Shown in pieces: positions 60,090-64,000 of a stretch of 64,000 bases of DNA; the first letter of the stretch is position 1, and each line of letters starts with the position of its first letter. Source of the stretch: a bacterium (GTDB taxonomy: Bacteria > Vulcanimicrobiota > Vulcanimicrobiia > Vulcanimicrobiales > Vulcanimicrobiaceae); the NCBI GenBank assembly GCA_028869385.1, contig JAGWSR010000023.1, positions 1-64,000 on the forward strand, given 5' to 3'. Position numbers and translations under genes: made by a program. The notes under the pieces were generated by a model. The model was not told the origin of the DNA. It did no database searches and saw only the letters and a program-made list of their open reading frames with translations.

Positions 60090-60903
60090 ACGCGAACGCG
60101 CGCCGCGCGGCCGCTTCGAGCGCGGCGTCGCCGATCGAGCGCGCGTACTCGAGCGTATGGCTCGCATGTCTGCGGGCGCGCGCCCGTGCGAAGTGCAGCA
60201 CGCGTGGACGCACGGGGCCGTAGGTCGCAAAGAAGCGATCGTGCAGTGCCGACGGCGCGAGCATGAAGAGGGCGCTCAAGTCCACGGCAACGGAGCCGTA
60301 GTGCAGATCACCCCAATCAATCACGCCGCAGAGACGCTCGTCTTCGTCTACGAGGAGATGGCGGGCATAGAGGTCGCCGTGCACCACGCGTAGGTCATCG
60401 TCGAGCGGAGGCTCCGCGATCTCGAGTCGTTCGGGTGAGAGCTTGCCGAAGGTGTCGCGGAGCAGCCCGCGCGCGAGCAGCGGCTGCGGATCGAGATCGT
60501 GCAACGCACGTAAGAAACGCGCAAGCTCCTCGACGAAGCGCGCGAGCGCCGCGTCGCCGACGACGCGCGTGCACATCGTGATCCCCGCGATGCGTTCGTA
60601 ACCAGCGAACGGCCATGGATAGGATGCGCTCGGCGTGCCGACGTAGCGCGGATGCGGGATGGGGAGCGGCAGTTGCGGTGCGAGCATCGGAAGCATGGCG
60701 ATCTCGCGCTCCATCAATGCCACCGCGAGCGTGCGTTGCGGAAAGCGAAAGACGAGCTGCTCGCCGACGAGGAATGCCGCGTTATCCCAGCCGCTACCGA
60801 GCGGCTCGACGGGTGCATCGGCGAGGTCGGGAAACGACGCGGCGATCAGGGGCCGCGCCAGGGACGCGTCGACGACGAGCTCCGGCGTCCACGCCGGGCT
60901 CAT
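60070..60903 (-). CDS. Aminoglycoside phosphotransferase (APH) family protein
   Basis: A 277-aa kinase-fold protein. Catalytic loop HGDLYARHLLVDEDERLCGVIDWGD carries the HxDxxxxN-like site (HGDLYARH, with His in place of Asn) and the metal Asp in IDWGD; the N-lobe has LGSGWDNAAFLVGEQLVFRFP. It phosphorylates a small molecule, or a sugar, choline-like or antibiotic substrate, that cannot be identified here. ATG 60903 overlaps the upstream gene stop by 4 bases. Its placement with a Cys/Met enzyme is not informative. Confidence 0.85.
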   Translation of the reverse strand: MSPAWTPELVVDASLARPLIAASFPDLADAPVEPLGSGWDNAAFLVGEQLVFRFPQRTLAVALMEREIAMLPMLAPQLPLPIPHPRYVGTPSASYPWPFAGYERIAGITMCTRVVGDAALARFVEELARFLRALHDLDPQPLLARGLLRDTFGKLSPERLEIAEPPLDDDLRVVHGDLYARHLLVDEDERLCGVIDWGDLHYGSVAVDLSALFMLAPSALHDRFFATYGPVRPRVLHFARARARRHASHTLEYARSIGDAALEAAARRAFAFIAASE

Positions 60904-62072
60904 TGCAGCGCGCGGTCGAGATCGGCGAGCAGGTCGTCGAGGCGCTCGATGCCGACCGAGAGGCGCAAGAGCGACGGGATGACGCCCATCTCCCGCGCGC
61001 GCTCCGAGGCATTGACCTCGGGCCACATCGCCGCGGGCTGCGCGATGAGCGACTCGACGCCGCCGAGACTCACCGCGCCGTGCGCGAGGCGCAAACGCTG
61101 CGCGACGCGATGCGCGTCGTCGAACGAGCCGTCCACTTCGAAGCTGAGCAATCCACCGAAGCCGCGCATCTGCCGCTTCGCCACGTCGTGGCCGGGGTGC
61201 GAGGTGACGCCCGGGTAGTACACGCGGCGTACGCGCGGATGCTTCGAGAGATGCTCGGCGATGCGCAGCGCGTTTTCGTTGTGGCGTTCGACGCGCACCG
61301 CGAGGGTGCGCATGCCGCGCAGCAACAGCCACGCGTCGAACGGCCCGAGCGTCGCGCCCAAGAGGTGGTGCGTCTCCCAGATGCGCGCGACGAGTTCGCG
61401 CGAGCCGACCACGGCGCCGGCGAGCAGATCGGAGTGACCGCCGAGATACTTCGTGGCGCTGTGCAGCACCACGTCGGCGCCGAAGTCGAGCGGGCGCTGG
61501 TTGATCGGCGTCGCGATCGTGCTATCGACGCTCACGAGCGCGCCCGCGGCGTGCGCGATCTTCGCGACCGCGGCGAGATCGGTGATGCCGAGGAGCGGAT
61601 TGCTCGGCGTCTCGAGCATGACGAGCGTCGTGTTCGGCCGCATCGCCGCGGCGAAGGCCTCCGTATCGTGCTGATCGACGAACGTCACCTCGACGCCGAA
61701 GCGCGCGAGCTGCGCGGCGAGCAACGCGCGCGTGCCCGCGTAGGTCATCGTCTGCGCGACGACGTGCGCGCCCGACTTCGTGAGCGCAAACGCCGTCGCC
61801 GCGATCGCGCCCATGCCCGACGCGCTTACCATCGCGGCCTCGCCGCCCTCGATCTTGGCGAGCACGCGTTCGACCTGCGCGTGGTTCGGATTGCCGTGAC
61901 GCGTGTAGAACGCCGGGTGCCCGGGAGTTGCGGCGGCGAGCGCCATCGCTTGCGGATCGTCGATCGCGAAGGTCGAACTCTGGTAGATCGGCGGCGTCAC
62001 GTCGCTGCCGGTTGCGCCCTCGCGATCGGCGTGTAAGAGGTCGGTTTCGAGATCGAAGTCGTGCGAGTCCAT
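60900..62072 (-). CDS. Cystathionine gamma-synthase/lyase family PLP enzyme
   Basis: A 390-aa enzyme of the Cys/Met metabolism PLP family. It has TDLLHADREG, TPPIYQSSTFAI, ASGMGAIAATAFAL, LETPSNPLLGITDL, the PLP Lys in LHSATKYLGGHSDLLAGAV and VSLGGVESLIAQPA at the end. It could be a gamma-synthase, gamma-lyase or homocysteine synthase; the distinguishing residues cannot be judged by eye. Start ATG 62072. Confidence 0.9.
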   Translation of the reverse strand: MDSHDFDLETDLLHADREGATGSDVTPPIYQSSTFAIDDPQAMALAAATPGHPAFYTRHGNPNHAQVERVLAKIEGGEAAMVSASGMGAIAATAFALTKSGAHVVAQTMTYAGTRALLAAQLARFGVEVTFVDQHDTEAFAAAMRPNTTLVMLETPSNPLLGITDLAAVAKIAHAAGALVSVDSTIATPINQRPLDFGADVVLHSATKYLGGHSDLLAGAVVGSRELVARIWETHHLLGATLGPFDAWLLLRGMRTLAVRVERHNENALRIAEHLSKHPRVRRVYYPGVTSHPGHDVAKRQMRGFGGLLSFEVDGSFDDAHRVAQRLRLAHGAVSLGGVESLIAQPAAMWPEVNASERAREMGVIPSLLRLSVGIERLDDLLADLDRALQ

Positions 62073-62099
62073 GCGGCTCGCGTTCGCGCACGTCGTGCG

Positions 62100-63326
62100 C
62101 TACTCCGTCCGCAGCGCGACGATGGGATCGAGCGTCGCCGCACGACGGGCGGGGCTGTACCCGAAAAAGATGCCGACCGCGCTCGAAAAGACGAGCGCTC
62201 CGATGATGGATGGAAGGTCGGGTTGGTATGCAAACTTGCCGATGGCGCTCGCGACGAGCGAGCCGACGACGCCGAGCACGACGCCGATCGCGCCGCCGAC
62301 GGTCGCGAGCGTCGCGGACTCCACCAGGAATTGCATGAGGATCGCGCGACCGGGCGCGCCGACCGCCATGCGCAGGCCGATCTCGCGCGTGCGTTCGGTG
62401 ACGGAGACGAGCATGATGTTCATGATGCCGATGCCGCCGACGACGAGCGAGACCGTCGCGACCGAGGCGAGCAGAATCTGCAACGTAAGCGCGGTCGACG
62501 TGGCGACGCTCGCCACGTCTTGCGTGTTGCGGATGCTGAAGTCGGGAAGCGCGCTCGGTGCGATGCGATGCCGCGCGCGCAGCAGCGCATCCACGTCGGC
62601 CGTTACGCCGGTCATGTTCGTCGGGTCGTCCACCGAGAAGATGAGCGTGTTCACGGCGTCGGCACGCACGTTCGAACTCTGCAGGCGCTGCATGAGTGCG
62701 GAGTAGGGTACGACGATCAGATCGTCTTGATCCATGCCGAAGACGTTGTGCCCTCGCGTGGTGAGTACGCCGATGACGCGAAAGGGGACGTTGCGAATCG
62801 CGATCGTTGTACCGATGGGATCGGCGTTGGGAAAGAGTTCGCTTGCGACCGTTGCGCCGATCACGCAGACCTTCGCGCTCGTCGCGACGTCGGTGTCTGA
62901 GAAGAAGGTTCCCGCCGATAACTCCCAGTTGCGAACGAAGGGCCAGGTCGGCGCCGCGCCTTGAATCTGCGTCTGCCAGTTGCCGTATTGCGAAACGACC
63001 TGCGTGCGCAGCGTGACGAGCGGCGTCGCCGCCGCGACGTGCGGCAGGTGCGCGATCGCGAGCCCGTCACCGAGGGTGAGTGTCGCGGCGCCACCGAGGC
63101 CGAGATGCGCGCCCTGCGTCGCGCTCGAACCCGGGATCACGATGACGACGTTGCTGCCGAGATTCGCAATCTGCTGGTCGATCGAGGCGCGCGCGCCGGC
63201 GCCGATCGAGACGGTGACGATCACCGCGGCGACGCCGATGACGATGCCGAGCACGGTGAGCAGCGAGCGCTCTTTGTTGCGTACGATGGCCCCGAGTGCG
63301 AGCCGCAGCGCGAGCGCGAGGTTCAT
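62100..63326 (-). CDS. MacB-like ABC transporter permease
   Basis: A 408-aa permease of the MacB/FtsX type. One N-terminal helix (LLTVLGIVIGVAAVIVTVSIG) precedes a large periplasmic domain (LGSNVVIVIPG, DVATSAKVCVIGATVASELF, IPFRVIGVL-like VPFRVIGVL) and three C-terminal helices with VGGIGIMNIMLVSVTERTREIGLRMAVGA. Such proteins export drugs, peptides or lipoproteins using mechanotransmission. ATG 63326 overlaps the ATPase stop by 4 bases. Adaptor and TolC genes are not in view. Confidence 0.93.
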   Translation of the reverse strand: MNLALALRLALGAIVRNKERSLLTVLGIVIGVAAVIVTVSIGAGARASIDQQIANLGSNVVIVIPGSSATQGAHLGLGGAATLTLGDGLAIAHLPHVAAATPLVTLRTQVVSQYGNWQTQIQGAAPTWPFVRNWELSAGTFFSDTDVATSAKVCVIGATVASELFPNADPIGTTIAIRNVPFRVIGVLTTRGHNVFGMDQDDLIVVPYSALMQRLQSSNVRADAVNTLIFSVDDPTNMTGVTADVDALLRARHRIAPSALPDFSIRNTQDVASVATSTALTLQILLASVATVSLVVGGIGIMNIMLVSVTERTREIGLRMAVGAPGRAILMQFLVESATLATVGGAIGVVLGVVGSLVASAIGKFAYQPDLPSIIGALVFSSAVGIFFGYSPARRAATLDPIVALRTE

Positions 63327-64000
63327 TCGACGGCGCTCCCGGCCACGTAACGCTCCGTCGGCACGTCGTTGACGATGCGGCCGTCCAGAAACGAGACGAT
63401 GCGCTGTGAGTAGCGCGCCACGCTCGCTTCGTGCGTCACCATGAGCACGGAGAGACCGCGCGCACGATTGAGGCCTTGAAAGAGCGTCATGATCTCGCCG
63501 GAGGTCTTGGTGTCGAGCGCGCCGGTCGGCTCGTCGGCGAGGATGAGTTCGGGTTGGTTGACGAGCGCGCGCGCGATCGCGACGCGCTGTTGCTGCCCGC
63601 CCGAGAGTTCGCTCGGCGGCTGCAGGTGGTGCCGCTCTTCCAAGCCCGCATCGAGCAGCGCACGCACCGCGCGATCGCGACGTTCGCGCGAAGAGAGCCC
63701 CGCGTAGATCATCGGCAGTTCCGCATTCTCGATCGCCGAGGTGCGCGGCAGCAGGTTGTACGCTTGAAAGACGAAGCCGAGCTTCGCGCGTCGCAGCGCC
63801 GCGCGCGCATCGGCATCGATCGTCGAGACGTCCACGCCGTCGAAGAGATACGTGCCGCTCGTCGGGCGATCCAAGCATCCGATGATGTGCATGAACGTCG
63901 ATTTTCCCGATCCCGACGGGCCCATGATCGAAACGAACTCACCGCGCGCGAGCGTGAAGTCCACGCGATCCACGGCGACCAAGCGATGTTCGCCCGCGGC
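63323..64000 (-). CDS. MacB-like ABC transporter ATP-binding protein (5' end outside window)
   Basis: At least 225 codons; the frame stays open to the window edge and begins [17 protein letters not shown], so the true start lies beyond 64000. Walker A is GPSGSGKST, the signature [15 protein letters not shown], Walker [13 protein letters not shown], with the Q-loop and switch His in MVTHE. The sequence is typical of the LolD/MacB ATPases that pair with FtsX-type permeases. Coupled (ATGA) to the permease gene. Confidence 0.94.
   Translation of the reverse strand, partial: AAGEHRLVAVDRVDFTLARGEFVSIMGPSGSGKSTFMHIIGCLDRPTSGTYLFDGVDVSTIDADARAALRRAKLGFVFQAYNLLPRTSAIENAELPMIYAGLSSRERRDRAVRALLDAGLEERHHLQPPSELSGGQQQRVAIARALVNQPELILADEPTGALDTKTSGEIMTLFQGLNRARGLSVLMVTHEASVARYSQRIVSFLDGRIVNDVPTERYVAGSAVE

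Overview
This window is a gene-dense, very GC-rich piece of bacterial chromosome. It contains dnaG, the primary sigma factor rpoD and one tRNA gene, and no phage, integrase or CRISPR signature. The gene mix suggests a diderm, menaquinone-using aerobe from an under-sampled phylum: an RND pump, futalosine-pathway genes, several HEAT-repeat fusions, a YtpB-type terpene synthase and a KGG-repeat stress protein. Candidatus Eremiobacterota (WPS-2) or a relative is my best guess. That is an inference from style and gene content, not a proven placement. Genes are tightly packed, and most operons are coupled by 4-8 base start/stop overlaps. No gene-free stretch exceeds about 260 bases; the longest (5079-5338) holds palindromic repeats.

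Layout. 1-5078: the end of ppdK, a duplicated secreted protein, an HD phosphohydrolase, dnaG and rpoD. 5079-5338: hairpin repeats. 5339-8772: secreted or stress proteins and a HEAT-cyclophilin fusion. 8797-11962: dtd, proline dehydrogenase, an orphan ModB-type permease, a receiver protein and mntP. 11978-16602: KamB/KamC-like aminomutase reactivase genes, a DUF1648 membrane protein, a dienelactone hydrolase and a beta-keto acid cleavage enzyme; together these suggest lysine or ornithine breakdown through a B12 aminomutase encoded elsewhere. 16648-18741: oligopeptide permeases, tRNA-Leu(GAG) and its terminator. 19153-25127: an RND pump with extra membrane segments, a stalk-domain protein, a DsbA-like protein and an SDR. 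25131-34108: M1 aminopeptidase-HEAT, PBP4-type DacB, TldD/TldE, ACT-malic enzyme and an OmpR-type regulator.

34139-41447: a MocR-like regulator or aminotransferase, two degenerate enzymes (a YncE/phosphoesterase-like protein and a DDAH-like protein that has lost its catalytic triad), a phosphoesterase and an ABC-2 exporter. 41422-44850: an isoprenylcysteine methyltransferase-like protein, an HTH-metallo-beta-lactamase fusion, a membrane-anchored unknown and trxB. 44847-46089: a lower-GC, tightly coupled cassette of winged-HTH, nucleotidyltransferase and CsaA-type tRNA-binding protein, which I consider the most interesting unit here. 46072-53756 (minus strand): an epimerase, two peptidases, a YtpB-type terpene synthase and GlcE/GlcD. 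53821-55411: a PilZ protein and two lineage-specific envelope proteins. 55517-59132 (minus): namZ, mqnD, mqnB, queE and queD in one run. 59223-64000: a DUF4438 protein, a kinase-like protein, a Cys/Met PLP enzyme and a MacB-type ABC exporter that runs off the edge.

All functional names come from motif and family recognition by eye. No database search was run.
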